Positions 1 through 7,888 are shown, counted from the stretch's first letter. The stretch: DNA of 64,000 nucleotides from Pseudodesulfovibrio indicus (GCF_001563225.1 NZ_CP014206.1:62001-126000), one strand, 5' to 3'. Made by a program: numbers and translations. The notes: generated by a model from the letters alone, not told the origin.

Positions 1-891
1 CCGCCCGATCCACACCCCGAGCCCGACCACGCAGCAGGCGGCCATCTGGGCGAGGGTCAGGCTTTCGCCGAGCAGGAGCCAGCCCGCGACCAGGGCCACG
101 GGCGGGACCATGTTGATGGACAGGGCGGCGCGTCCGGCGGGCATCATGGTCAGGGCCATGTTGTACAGGCCGAAGGCGCCGAGGGTGACGAACCCGCCGA
201 GGTAGCCCACGCCGAGCCAGGCGCGCAGGGGGATGGCGCTCCAGTCCGTGGGCGCGGCCAGGATGCCGCCGGGCAGGAAGAAGACGGCCCCGGCCAGGCA
301 TTGCAGTCCGGTGAGCCACCAGGTGGAGTAGCGGGTGGAGAGTTGTTTCATGACCACCATGTAGACGGCGGCGCAGGTCAGCGCGCCGACCTCCAGGAGG
401 TTGCCCAGGGCGGGGTTGGGCGCGTCAGCGTCGGGCGCTCCGGCCAGGGAGAGCCAGACCACGCCCGCCATGGACGCGGCCAGGCCGAGCAGGATGTTGC
501 GGGTCAAGGGTTCGCGCAGGATGATCCACGCCCCGGCGGCCACGAGCAGCGGCACCAGGCAGGAGAGCATGCCCGCCTGGGACGAGGTGGTCAGGTTCAC
601 GGCGTTGCTTTCGAGCAGGAAATAGAGGCACGGCTGCATGAGGCAGAGGAAGGCGAGGATCTTCCAGTCGCCGGGCCGGTAGTCGGGCTTGGGGATGCGC
701 CGGGCCATGGGCAGTATCATGAGCGTGGCGATGGTCATGCGCAGCCAGACCATGGTCGAGGGCGCGAACCCGGCCAGGGCGGTCTTGGTGGCCATGAACG
801 AGGTGCCCCAGAGCAGGACGGTAATCGCCAGGAAGGCGGGGGCGAGGTAGGAGGCGGAATTACGCTCCAGAGCGGCGGAAGTATCGGACAT
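1..891 (-). CDS. EamA/DMT-family transporter, C-terminus cut by window edge
   Basis: The frame is open from the ATG at 891 to position 1, giving 297 residues without a stop. The protein is almost entirely hydrophobic helices with small loops, including the N-terminal LLWGTSFMATKTAL segment typical of the first helix of EamA (DMT superfamily) exporters. These proteins usually have ten membrane helices in two repeats and move amino acids or other metabolites across the inner membrane. It lies directly downstream of proline dehydrogenase and an AraC-type regulator on the same strand, so proline or a related amino acid is a plausible substrate, but this is inferred from context only. A perfect hairpin covers its ribosome binding site. 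The last residues are outside the window. Confidence 0.88.
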   Translation of the reverse strand, partial: MSDTSAALERNSASYLAPAFLAITVLLWGTSFMATKTALAGFAPSTMVWLRMTIATLMILPMARRIPKPDYRPGDWKILAFLCLMQPCLYFLLESNAVNLTTSSQAGMLSCLVPLLVAAGAWIILREPLTRNILLGLAASMAGVVWLSLAGAPDADAPNPALGNLLEVGALTCAAVYMVVMKQLSTRYSTWWLTGLQCLAGAVFFLPGGILAAPTDWSAIPLRAWLGVGYLGGFVTLGAFGLYNMALTMMPAGRAALSINMVPPVALVAGWLLLGESLTLAQMAACCVVGLGVWIGR

Positions 892-922
892 GGTGTTCTC
901 CTGTGGGTTTGGGAGAACACCA
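891..922 (-). promoter_or_regulatory. Perfect 11-bp hairpin covering RBS and start codon of the DMT gene
   Basis: The arms 912-922 and 891-901 are exactly complementary with a 10-nt loop. Read on the minus strand, the 3' arm contains the GGAG Shine-Dalgarno and ends on the A of the start codon. The folded mRNA would therefore hide the initiation region. The complementarity is seen; a role in translational control is inferred. Confidence 0.6.
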
Positions 923-942
923 TGCCGAAGCGGGCGGGCCGG

Positions 943-960
943 GTATTGTACGAAATTGCG
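943..960 (-). promoter_or_regulatory. 18-nt conserved box upstream of the DMT gene (candidate AraC-type site with -10)
   Basis: CGCAATTTCGTACAATAC on the minus strand is identical to the box before proline dehydrogenase (1972-1989). It includes TACAAT, a plausible -10 hexamer, 54 bp from the start codon; the other copy is 55 bp from its start. No good -35 is seen at either, which suits activator-dependent promoters. The neighbouring AraC-type protein is the obvious candidate regulator. Confidence 0.6.
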
Positions 961-968
961 AAGCGGCG

Positions 969-1919
969 CTATTCGCCGCCGCCCGCCATGGAGCGGAACA
1001 CGAATCCGAGGTTTTTGGGGTTCTCCCCCACCCGGCGGATGGAATAGGGCCACCAGTCGCGGCCGAACGGCAGATACAGACGCACGGCAACGCCTCGGGC
1101 GGCCAGTTCGCGCTGGTAGGCGGAGCGCACGCCCAGGAGCATTTCCACTTCCCACTGGTCCCGTCGCCAGCCGTTGGTCGCGGCCACGTGCTCGGCAAAG
1201 GCGACCATGCGGTGGTCGTGGGTGCCGAACACCGGATACACGCCCCGTTCGCGGGCCTTGGGCGAGAGCAGCGTTACGACGGCCTTGCGGTAGGCCTCGT
1301 CCCGGTCATGTCTTCCGGTCACGGCCACCTTGCCGGATTCGGCAAAGGCCCCCTTGACCAGCCGGACCATGGCCCCGTCCGCCACCAGCCGGGCCAGATC
1401 GCCGGGCGTGCGGTGCAGGTAGGCCTGCACGGTCACGGCCGCGGGCAACCCCTCGTTGCGCAGGAAATGGTAGAGGTCCAGGGTCGGTTCGGTGACCGAA
1501 GAGTCCTCCATGTCGAGCATGAGAACGTCCCGTCCATTCCCGGCATGGTCCGCCACTTCGCGGGCCAGGGCCGTCACATTCTCGCGACAGGTTTCCCAGG
1601 AGAGCATGGCGCCCAGCTGGGTGGGGTCCACGGACAGGTGCACGTCCAGGCCGGATGCACCCAACCCCTTGGCCGCGTCGGACAAGGCCCGGCGGGTGGT
1701 TGCGATCTCCTGCGGGTCGGCCACGTATTCCCCGAGGTAGAACAGGGAGGCGGACAGGTTCTGTTCGCGCAGGGTTTTCGCGCGCTCCAGTCCTTCGGCC
1801 CCGTCCCGGCCGCCCACGAACCGGCGGGCGAACCGGGCCATGTACCGGGAATTCTGCATCCGGCGGGTCACGGATTCGCTCCGGGCCAGCCCGATCATCA
1901 TCTTTTGCCATAACAGCAT
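969..1919 (-). CDS. Proline dehydrogenase, monofunctional
   Basis: This 316-residue protein has the PRODH barrel motifs in order: VRLVKGAF (the strand with the flavin-contacting lysine), GVYPVFGTHDH, WEVEMLLGV, and the C-terminal RLYLPFGRDWWPYSIRRVGENP region that binds FAD and substrate. The family oxidises proline to 1-pyrroline-5-carboxylate and passes electrons to quinones at the membrane. There is no P5C dehydrogenase domain, so it is not a full PutA. The start at 1919 follows AAAGGAGAAACCCC, a good ribosome binding site. It lies between an AraC-type regulator upstream and a DMT transporter downstream, and its own 18-nt box lies 55 bp before the start. The product assignment is firm; proline as inducer is inferred. 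Confidence 0.92.
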   Translation of the reverse strand: MLLWQKMMIGLARSESVTRRMQNSRYMARFARRFVGGRDGAEGLERAKTLREQNLSASLFYLGEYVADPQEIATTRRALSDAAKGLGASGLDVHLSVDPTQLGAMLSWETCRENVTALAREVADHAGNGRDVLMLDMEDSSVTEPTLDLYHFLRNEGLPAAVTVQAYLHRTPGDLARLVADGAMVRLVKGAFAESGKVAVTGRHDRDEAYRKAVVTLLSPKARERGVYPVFGTHDHRMVAFAEHVAATNGWRRDQWEVEMLLGVRSAYQRELAARGVAVRLYLPFGRDWWPYSIRRVGENPKNLGFVFRSMAGGGE

Positions 1920-1971
1920 GGGGTTTCTCCTTTGGTTGCGGAGATGGACCCTAGCCGTGGCCGACGGGAGC

Positions 1972-1989
1972 GTATTGTACGAAATTGCG
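1972..1989 (-). promoter_or_regulatory. 18-nt conserved box upstream of proline dehydrogenase
   Basis: This box is identical in all 18 bases and in orientation to the one at 943-960, and includes the -10-like TACAAT. It lies in the short gap between the AraC-type regulator gene and proline dehydrogenase. Confidence 0.6.
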
Positions 1990-1995
1990 GTCCGG

Positions 1996-2025
1996 ATCAG
2001 GACCGGCCGTATCAGGACCGGCCGG
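1996..2025. repeat. Tandem 15-bp duplication over the AraC-gene stop codon
   Basis: ATCAGGACCGGCCGT (1996-2010) is followed immediately by ATCAGGACCGGCCGG (2011-2025). The second copy carries the stop codon of the AraC-type gene, so the duplication lengthens the spacer before the proline dehydrogenase box without altering the protein. Confidence 0.75.
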
Positions 2026-2845
2026 AATCCCGGTACTGGCGCGGGGTGGCCCCGGTGTATTTGCGGAACACGCGGGTGAAGTGCGACTGGTCCGCGAACC
2101 CGGCTTCCAGGGCGACCTCGCTGACGGGGTGTCCCTTTGCCAGGAGCTGCCTGCCCAGATCCACGCGAAGCTGGTTCTGGTAGGCGTGGGGCGGCAGTCC
2201 GGCCCCGGCCTGGAACACGCGCAGCAGGTGGTAGCGGCTGAGGTTGGCGGCACGCGCCAGATCGTCGAGGGAGACCTTTTCGGCCAGGTTGTCGGCCAGG
2301 TAGGTCTTGATGATCTCCACGGTCTCCTCGCCGCCGGAGGGTTCGGTGGGGCGGCCCGGCTCGGCGTGGCGGGTCAGGGCGTCGGCCAGCATCTGGACCA
2401 GAAGGGACTCCTTTTCCAACCGGTCCGCGCCCTCGGCAATGGCCTGGTACAGGGCGAGGAGGATATCGGCAAGTTGCCGGTCGTCCACCACCGGGGCCGG
2501 AAACCGGGGCGGCTCGTGGCCGGTGCCGAAGACTTCTCCCGCCATGGCGATGAGCCATTTCGGGTCGATGTAGAACATGCGGTAGGTCATGCCCGAGCCG
2601 AGGTCCGGGTTGCAGGCGTGGGCCTGATTCGGGCCGATGAACACGAGCTGCCCGGTGGCGGCGGCGTGCGGGATGCCGTCCAGCTCGAAGGTGGTCCGGC
2701 CGGTCTCGATGAAGCCGATGGAGTACTCGGCGTGGACGTGGGTGCGGAAGGCCTCCTCGTTGTAGGAGGACCGGCGCACTTCAACGCCCGGCAGGTCGGG
2801 GTCGCGCCAGAAGCGGACCTCCGCATTGGTCGGTTGCTTTCCCAT
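2012..2845 (-). CDS. AraC-family transcriptional regulator
   Basis: The 277-residue protein has an N-terminal cupin-like sensor (HVHAEYSIGFIETGRTTFELDG, about residues 36-60) and a C-terminal pair of helix-turn-helix motifs (LDDLARAANLSRYHLLRVFQAGAGLPPHAYQ and VSEVALEAGFADQSHFTRVFRKYTGATPRQYR), the standard AraC/XylS layout. It heads a minus-strand series with proline dehydrogenase and a DMT transporter. Identical boxes before both downstream genes suggest that it activates each of them separately. The ligand cannot be read from sequence; an amino acid such as proline is the natural guess. Confidence 0.92.
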   Translation of the reverse strand: MGKQPTNAEVRFWRDPDLPGVEVRRSSYNEEAFRTHVHAEYSIGFIETGRTTFELDGIPHAAATGQLVFIGPNQAHACNPDLGSGMTYRMFYIDPKWLIAMAGEVFGTGHEPPRFPAPVVDDRQLADILLALYQAIAEGADRLEKESLLVQMLADALTRHAEPGRPTEPSGGEETVEIIKTYLADNLAEKVSLDDLARAANLSRYHLLRVFQAGAGLPPHAYQNQLRVDLGRQLLAKGHPVSEVALEAGFADQSHFTRVFRKYTGATPRQYRDSGRS

Positions 2846-2888
2846 GGGCCGAGGCTACAGGGAGGGGGGCTTGGCCGTCAACAACCGG

Positions 2889-3593
2889 CTATTGCTTGTT
2901 GGGCACCCCGGGGAACGGCTGAATCCGCCGCTTGGGGTCCATCTTCATGTCCTTTTTCATGGGCATCATGGCGGTGCGGGTGCCGAGGGTCCAGTTGTCT
3001 ACCAGCACGGAGCATTCGGCCCCGGCGGAAAGATCCTGGACCCAGAAGCCGGTCTGGGCCACGCGGCGCAGGGTTTCGGCAAAGGAAACGGTGCCAATGG
3101 TGCCGGGGAAGGCCATGGCGGTCCAGCCGTCGGCCCGGGCCTGGGCGTCGGTCCACGCCGGATTGAAATTCACGAAGCAGGTCTTGTACGCGGCGGTGGT
3201 CGGCGCAAAGAGGGGGATCGCCTTGACCCACGGGGCGGCTCCGGAGTCGTTGCGGATGAAGAAGAATCCCTTGGGCCTGGTGTTGTCCGGACGCAGGAAC
3301 CACTGGACGGCCTTGATGTCCATGGACAGCCGGGTGAACCCCGCTGCCGCCAGGTCGCCGGTGACCCCCTGGTTGGCGAAGGAGCCGCCCAGCCCGCCGA
3401 TGCCGTGGAACCGGACGCAGGCGCCGGGATTGCCGCCGGAGGGTTCCATGCGGATGGTGGTGTTGTACGCGCCCCACACGCCGGTCCCCCAGCCGTCGCC
3501 GTCGAAGGTCAGCACCCTGGACTCGGCGAGGGCGTTGGCGGCGAGCAGCACGGCTGCGGCCAGAACGGTCAGGATCAGTCCCTTTTTGGGCAT
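2889..3593 (-). CDS. Exported protein of unknown function
   Basis: The start at 3593 (MPKKGLILTVLAAAVLLAANALAES) follows AAAGGAGGCCCGCC, a strong ribosome binding site, and gives a clean signal peptide cleaved near residue 22; an upstream in-frame start would bury it. The 234-residue protein is rich in aromatic residues and Gly and looks like an all-beta secreted or periplasmic domain (repeated FDGDGWG, WFLRPDN, GFFFIRND, FWVQDL segments), similar in style to carbohydrate-binding folds, with a basic tail. I do not recognise the family. It is divergent from the MATE gene and separated from the AraC gene, so it is probably its own unit. Confidence 0.8.
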   Translation of the reverse strand: MPKKGLILTVLAAAVLLAANALAESRVLTFDGDGWGTGVWGAYNTTIRMEPSGGNPGACVRFHGIGGLGGSFANQGVTGDLAAAGFTRLSMDIKAVQWFLRPDNTRPKGFFFIRNDSGAAPWVKAIPLFAPTTAAYKTCFVNFNPAWTDAQARADGWTAMAFPGTIGTVSFAETLRRVAQTGFWVQDLSAGAECSVLVDNWTLGTRTAMMPMKKDMKMDPKRRIQPFPGVPNKQ

Positions 3594-3650
3594 GGCGGGC
3601 CTCCTTTGCGAACGGAAAGATGAAATAACTGTATCACGCGAAGGCAAATG

Positions 3651-3658
3651 TATACAAT
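3651..3658 (+). promoter_or_regulatory. Candidate -10 giving a near-leaderless MATE mRNA
   Basis: TATACAAT ends seven bases before the MATE start codon and no Shine-Dalgarno is visible between them. If it is the -10, transcription would start at or next to the ATG. No convincing -35 is seen. Confidence 0.35.
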
Positions 3659-3664
3659 GGGCGC

Positions 3665-5031
3665 ATGACAGCGCCCGCCCTCGACAAGACCGACCTGACC
3701 TCGCGCCCCATTCCGGAAGTGATCCGCCAGGTTGCGATCCCTTCCAGTGTGGGGTTCTTCTTCCACACCATGTTCAACGTGGTGGACACCTGGTGGGCCG
3801 GGCGCATCGACACCCATGCCCAGGCCGCCCTGGCCCTCTCCCTGCCCGTCTTTTTCATCATCACCGCCCTGGCCAGCGGCATCGGCACCGGGTCCACCGC
3901 ACTGATGGGCTCGGCCCTGGGGGCCAAAGACCGCGACCGGGCCGCGCTCACGGCGGTGCAGATGCTCAGCTTCGGGATTTTCGTGTCCGCGTTCCTGGCC
4001 TGGTTCGGGCTGACCTTCTCCCCGGCCATCTTCGGCTGGCTGGGGGCCGAGGGCCAGTACCTGGAGACGTGCCTGGCGTACATGAACCCGATCTTCGCCT
4101 GCAACGTGTCCACGGTGGCCATCTACCTGTTCAACGCGGTGCTCCAGTCCCAGGGCGACACGGCCAGCCTGCGCAACGTGCTCTGCTTCACGGCGGCCCT
4201 GAACGTGGTCCTGGACCCGTGGTTCATCCACGGCGGGTTCGGGCTCCCGGCCATGGGGCTGGCGGGCGTGGCCTGGGCCACGGTGGTGCTCCAGTCCCTG
4301 GGCGCGGTCTACCTGGCGTTCAAGGCGCGGCGCACCGGGCTGATCAAGACCGCCAGGGGGCGCAACCTGATCCCGCGCCCGCGCATCTACGCCGAGATCG
4401 CCCACCAGGGTTTTCCGGCTTCGCTGAACTCCATGACCATCGCGCTCGGGTTCTTCGTCATCTTCCGGTTCGTGTCCGGGTTCGGTCCCGAGGCGTCGGC
4501 GGCCTACGGCATCGCCACCCGCATCGACCAGATCGTGCTCATGCCGACCATCGGCCTCTCCGTGGCCGCCCTGACCATCACGGCCCAGAACTTCGGCGCG
4601 GGCAAGATCGACCGCGTGCGCGAGAACCTGCGCCGGAATCTGATCTACGGCGCGTACCTGCTCCTGCCCCTGTCCGTGCCCATCTTCCTGTTCGCCGAAC
4701 CGCTCATGCGCATCTTCACCCAGGACCCGGCGGTTGTGGCCGTGGGCGCGGGCTACCTGCGCATCGACGCCTTCACCCTCTACGGCTACGTGGCCATCTT
4801 CGTACCCACCTCGGTCCTCCAGGGCATGAAACGCCCCCTGTTCGCCATCTGGCTCGGCCTCTCCCGCCAGGTGGCCGCCCCCTCCTGCTCTTCACCCTGT
4901 TCACCCAGGTTCTGGACTACCCCATCACCGCCCTGTGGTTCTCCATCCTCGCCATCGTCTGGACCTCCGCCGTCATCGCCCTCTGGTTCGCCCGCCGCAC
5001 CATCCGCAAGGTGGAAGCCGAAAAGGGATAA
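3665..5031 (+). CDS. MATE-family efflux transporter with apparent -1 frameshift near the C-terminus
   Basis: Residues 1 to about 405 form a normal MATE exporter (Na+ or H+ driven drug/metabolite antiport; twelve helices in two halves), with PSSVGFFFHTMFNVVDTWWAG in helix 1 and AYGIATRIDQIVLMPTIGLSVA in the second half. At a run of five C (4878-4882) the reading frame is lost. The expected continuation LLLFTLFTQVLDYPITALWF, followed by helix 12 and the basic tail, is intact in the +1 frame and ends at 5031. One extra C would restore a 455-residue protein. As written, the original frame runs to 5098 with a low-complexity Ser/Pro tail. It may be a sequencing error, a recent pseudogene or a phase-variable tract. 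Confidence 0.8.
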
Positions 5032-5038
5032 CCTCCCG

Positions 5039-5230
5039 TCTTTGGAGTGCCTTTGGGGCAAAGCCCCAAACAGCGGCTCTCCCGCCGCACACAAGTAAGG
5101 TTAATACCCCCTCTTTGGAGCGATTCGGGAGGCGCAGCCGCCCGACAGCGGCTCTCTACTGCAGGACGTAACGAACAACCGTCCTCTTCTGGAGCGCATT
5201 CGAGGCTTCCTGCCTCGAACAGCGGCTCTC
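5039..5230 (+). repeat. Array A: three hairpin units with variable cores
   Basis: Three units each read CTCTTTGGAGCG, a hairpin, then CAGCGGCTCTC. The cores are TTTGGGGC/GCCCCAAA (5052-5070), TCGGGAGGC/GCCGCCCGA with one mismatch (5125-5145) and TTCGAGGC/GCCTCGAA (5199-5219). Flanks are constant while stems change but stay complementary. The same unit makes up arrays at 12763, 53781 and 59740. The stretch 5032-5487 has no convincing gene. Confidence 0.8.
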
Positions 5231-5341
5231 TCCATCCGAGTGCGTAAGCAGCGAGGCTTGTGAGAGCGGGGCAGGCGTGCATTTTTAAGTGAATTGTAGG
5301 CGAGTCTTCGAGCCGTACAAGATCTTATGCCTTAGGTACTT

Positions 5342-5396
5342 CCGGGGGGCTTTCACCGCAGCGGAGTCGGCCTACGTGAGGAGGAAAGCCCCCCGG
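5342..5396 (+). repeat. Long hairpin repeat, copy 1
   Basis: The arms 5342-5354 and 5384-5396 (CCGGGGGGCTTTC and its complement) are a perfect 13-bp stem around a roughly 29-nt loop. A related copy follows array B at 13013-13070. The preceding GCAGCGAGGCTT..CAGGCGTGCATTTT and the following AATGTGC..ATGGCCCGCTATC are shared with that copy. Here about 50 extra bases separate the first shared part from the hairpin. Confidence 0.7.
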
Positions 5397-5487
5397 GGAA
5401 AATGTGCAGATGGCCCGCTATCCCAAGCCGCTCGCCGCACTCTTGACACAACAGCCGCCTTGCGGCTATGGTACCCAACTCCACGGC

Positions 5488-5563
5488 GGGCCAGTAGCTC
5501 AGTTGGCAGAGCCACCGGCTCATAACCGGTCGGTCCCAGGTTCGAATCCTGGCTGGCCTACCA
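5488..5563 (+). tRNA. tRNA-Met (CAT), elongator type
   Basis: A complete 76-nt cloverleaf with encoded CCA. The acceptor stem is GGGCCAG/CTGGCCT, the D arm GCTCAGTTGGCAGAGC, the anticodon stem ACCGG/CCGGT with loop CTCATAA (anticodon 5521-5523), and the T arm CCAGG TTCGAAT CCTGG. The G1-U72 wobble pair rather than a C1-A72 mismatch argues against initiator tRNA. An Ile2 (lysidine-modified CAU) identity cannot be fully excluded from sequence alone. Confidence 0.93.
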
Positions 5564-5673
5564 ATGACCCCTTGCCGGAGGACGTAGTTGACCACGACCA
5601 GAAATCTGGTGAACGCATATATCCTGAAATCTCCCATCAAGGCCCAAGGCCGGGTGATCGAAGAGGACAGAGG

Positions 5674-5712
5674 ATGCTCCCGAGGGGGAAACCCTACGGG
5701 AGCATGCTTTTT
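5674..5712 (+). terminator. Rho-independent terminator between tRNA-Met and the NIF3-like gene
   Basis: ATGCTCCCG (5674-5682) pairs perfectly with CGGGAGCAT (5697-5705), an inner GGG/CCC can extend the stem, and TTTTT follows at 5708-5712. It probably ends the tRNA transcript. It lies only 21 bp before the NIF3-like start, so it may also work as an attenuator for that gene. Confidence 0.7.
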
Positions 5713-5733
5713 ATGGTAAGTGGGGATAAGTGT

Positions 5734-6726
5734 ATGAAAATTAAAGATATTTTATCGATTTTCCGACAGCTCGCCCCCGAGGCGAACCAGAGCGCGTGGG
5801 ACAATTCCGGGGTCCAGGTGGCCGGAACCCTGGCCGAGACCGCCAAGGTGGCCGTGACCCTGGAGCCGACCCCGGAGGCCGTGGCCCGCTGCCTGGACTG
5901 GGGCGCGGGCGCGGTGATCACCCACCATCCCCTGTACATGAAGCCCAAACCGCCGAGCGCGGAGGGAATGTATCTGGACGTGCTGCGCCGGGTCATCGGC
6001 GCCGGGGCGTGGCTCTACAGCGCGCACACCTCCCTGGACACGCGGCCCGACGGTCCCGCCTTCTGGCTGGGCCGGGAACTCGGGCTGACGGGCGGGCGGC
6101 TGCTGGAGGTGGAGCGCGCCGACACCCCGGTGGAGGCGTCCTTCTACTGCGAGGAGCCGATCTCCCGCGAGGCCGCCGACATCTGGGCCAATCACGAGGG
6201 CGTCCACTCCGTGGCCCAGAGCCGCACCGGCGAGGTCCGGCTGGTGGTGGACGAGGACCACTGGAACGAGGTGGCCTCGCGGATCGAATTTTCCCTGGGC
6301 AGGCGTCCCCTGTTCTACCTGCGCTCCCTGACCGCGCCGAGGAGCGAGGTCGGGTTCGGCGAGACCGGCGACCTGCCCGAGCCCATGGCGTTTTCCGCGT
6401 TCATGGACCGGCTGGCCGCCCTGACCGGAGGGTCGGGGCTGCGCTCGGCCGGGCCGCAGCCGGAGACCGTGGGCCGCGTGGCCTACTGCGGCGGATCGGG
6501 CGCGGACATGATCGCGGCGGCGGCCCGCGCGGGCGCGGACGTGTTCGTGACCGGGGACATGAAGTACCACGCGGCGGTGGAAGCCCCGGTCTGCGTGGTG
6601 GACGTGGGCCACTTCTCCTTTGAGGAGGAGATGATGCGCCGGTTCGCCCTGGAGCTGGGCGAGACCCTGGACGCCGAGGTCCGCTTTTTCGAGGGCGTGG
6701 ACCCCTTCCGCCCGTATGTTGGTTAG
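5734..6726 (+). CDS. NIF3-like (DUF34) dinuclear-metal-centre protein
   Basis: The 330-residue product starts MKIKDILSIFRQLAPE and contains AVITHHPLYM, the HH metal-binding motif, WLYSAHTSLDTRPDG, VAYCGGSGADMI and a C-terminal DVGHFSFEE, all hallmarks of the NIF3/DUF34 family. These form hexameric rings with two metal ions per subunit; the biochemical role remains debated (GTP cyclohydrolase-like or metal chaperone proposals). An in-frame ATG at 5713 would add seven residues, but it lies directly on the terminator T-run, so 5734 is preferred. The order NIF3-like, zinc-ribbon protein, RNase P RNA recurs in related deltaproteobacteria, which supports the assignment. Confidence 0.9.
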   Translation: MKIKDILSIFRQLAPEANQSAWDNSGVQVAGTLAETAKVAVTLEPTPEAVARCLDWGAGAVITHHPLYMKPKPPSAEGMYLDVLRRVIGAGAWLYSAHTSLDTRPDGPAFWLGRELGLTGGRLLEVERADTPVEASFYCEEPISREAADIWANHEGVHSVAQSRTGEVRLVVDEDHWNEVASRIEFSLGRRPLFYLRSLTAPRSEVGFGETGDLPEPMAFSAFMDRLAALTGGSGLRSAGPQPETVGRVAYCGGSGADMIAAAARAGADVFVTGDMKYHAAVEAPVCVVDVGHFSFEEEMMRRFALELGETLDAEVRFFEGVDPFRPYVG

Positions 6727-6771
6727 CAGACACACTTTTTCGTGATTTCAAATAGACAGCGAGGTAAACCC

Positions 6772-7506
6772 ATGTACCAGAAACAGATTGAACAGTTGAT
6801 CGTCCTTCAGGAAGTGGACGACGAGATCCTTGAGCTCACTTCCGAGATCGAGCAGGCCCCCAAGGAGCTTACCGATCTTGAGGAGCAGATGGGCGAATTC
6901 GAGGAGCGTCGCACCCAGATCGACGAGAAGATGTCCATCCTCAAGGAGCAGAAGAAGAAGCTCTCCTTCGAGATCGAAGAGGACGCGGGCAAGATCAAGA
7001 AGTCCAAGAACAAGCTGATGCTCGTGGGCAACACCAAGGAATACCACGCCATGATGCGCGAGATGGATTCCCTGGAGAAGCTCAACCGCATGCGCGACGA
7101 CGAGCAGGAGGCCGTGCGCGAGGAGCTGGTCCGCCAGGACGAGGCCACCCAGGCCCTGAACGACGAGATGAGCGGCGTGCAGGAACAGTACGACGCCCTC
7201 AAGACCACCCTGGACGAGCGGTTGGACAAGGCCAACAAGAAGCTGGAGACCCTGGTCCGCAAGCGCAAGAAGGCCTGCAAGGCCGTGCCGCCGCCGATCC
7301 TGGGCCGCTACGAATTCATCCGCGAGCGCATGGAACACCCGGTCATCGTGCCGGTGTCCGAGGGCGTGTGCGCGGGCTGCAACATCATGATCCCGCCGCA
7401 GGCCTACAACGACCTGCAGAAGGGCCAGCAGATCCTGAGCTGCCCCAACTGCCAGCGGCTGATCTACTGGCAGGCCCACGTGCAGCCCGCAGCCGAACAG
7501 CAATAG
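6772..7506 (+). CDS. Coiled-coil protein with C4-type zinc ribbon
   Basis: The 244-residue protein is a long charged coiled coil (about residues 5-175, rich in E, K, Q) followed by a C-terminal zinc ribbon, CAGC near residue 203 and CPNC near 226. This matches the C4-type zinc-ribbon family (PF02591), thought to bind nucleic acids or act as an adaptor; its function is not established. The start at 6772 follows GCGAGGTAAACCC, a good ribosome binding site. It begins 45 bp after the NIF3-like gene and ends just before rnpB, so it is probably cotranscribed with the former. Confidence 0.9.
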   Translation: MYQKQIEQLIVLQEVDDEILELTSEIEQAPKELTDLEEQMGEFEERRTQIDEKMSILKEQKKKLSFEIEEDAGKIKKSKNKLMLVGNTKEYHAMMREMDSLEKLNRMRDDEQEAVREELVRQDEATQALNDEMSGVQEQYDALKTTLDERLDKANKKLETLVRKRKKACKAVPPPILGRYEFIRERMEHPVIVPVSEGVCAGCNIMIPPQAYNDLQKGQQILSCPNCQRLIYWQAHVQPAAEQQ

Positions 7507-7511
7507 CAGAC

Positions 7512-7880
7512 AAGTCTGGAGTCGGACGGGTCATCGCCGCGGCCTCACGGCCGGGGAGGAAAGTCCGGGCTCCGCAGGGCAGGACGCTGGGTAACGCCCA
7601 GGGGGAGTGATCTCCGTCAAGTGCAACAGAAAGCAGACCGCCTCCGGGGGTTCCCCGGCGGTAAGGGTGAAACGGTGGGGTAAGAGCCCACCGGCTGTCG
7701 CGGTGACGCGGCAGGCCAGGTGAACTCCGTCCGGAGCAAGACCGAATAGGACAGCGTTTGAGGCCGGCCCGGCCGAAGCTGTCGGGTTGGTTGCTCGAGC
7801 CGTCCGGTAACGGGCGGCCTAGATGAATGATGACCGCCCCGAAAGGGGAACAAAACCCGGCTTATGACCGGCTCCGACTT
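7512..7880 (+). ncRNA. rnpB: RNase P RNA, bacterial type A
   Basis: All conserved blocks are present in order: GAGGAAAGTCCGGGCTCC (the universal CR-I region), GGGTAACGCCCAGGGGGAG, AAGTGCAACAGAAAGCAGACCG, GTAAGGGTGAAACGGTGGGG, TAAGAGCCCACCG, CTCCGTCCGGAGCAAGACC, and the 3' AGATGAATGATGACCGCC. The ends pair as P1 (AAGTC.GGAG at 7512 with CTCCGACTT ending at 7880, one bulged T). The RNA is the catalytic subunit that matures tRNA 5' ends. The length of about 369 nt is normal for type A. Confidence 0.97.
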
Positions 7881-7888
7881 GTGATACC

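Noticed and set aside
5039..5230. CRISPR array
   Set aside because: Units are palindromic with constant flanks and variable cores, the reverse of repeat-spacer logic, spacing is irregular, and no cas gene is present.
5563..5712. Metabolite riboswitch before the NIF3-like gene
   Set aside because: I compared it with common aptamer patterns and saw no match; it contains a CCAGAAATCTGG hairpin and a terminator only.
5404..5733. Long N-terminal extension of the NIF3-like gene back to 5404
   Set aside because: It would translate the tRNA gene and the terminator hairpin; the MKIKD start matches the family.
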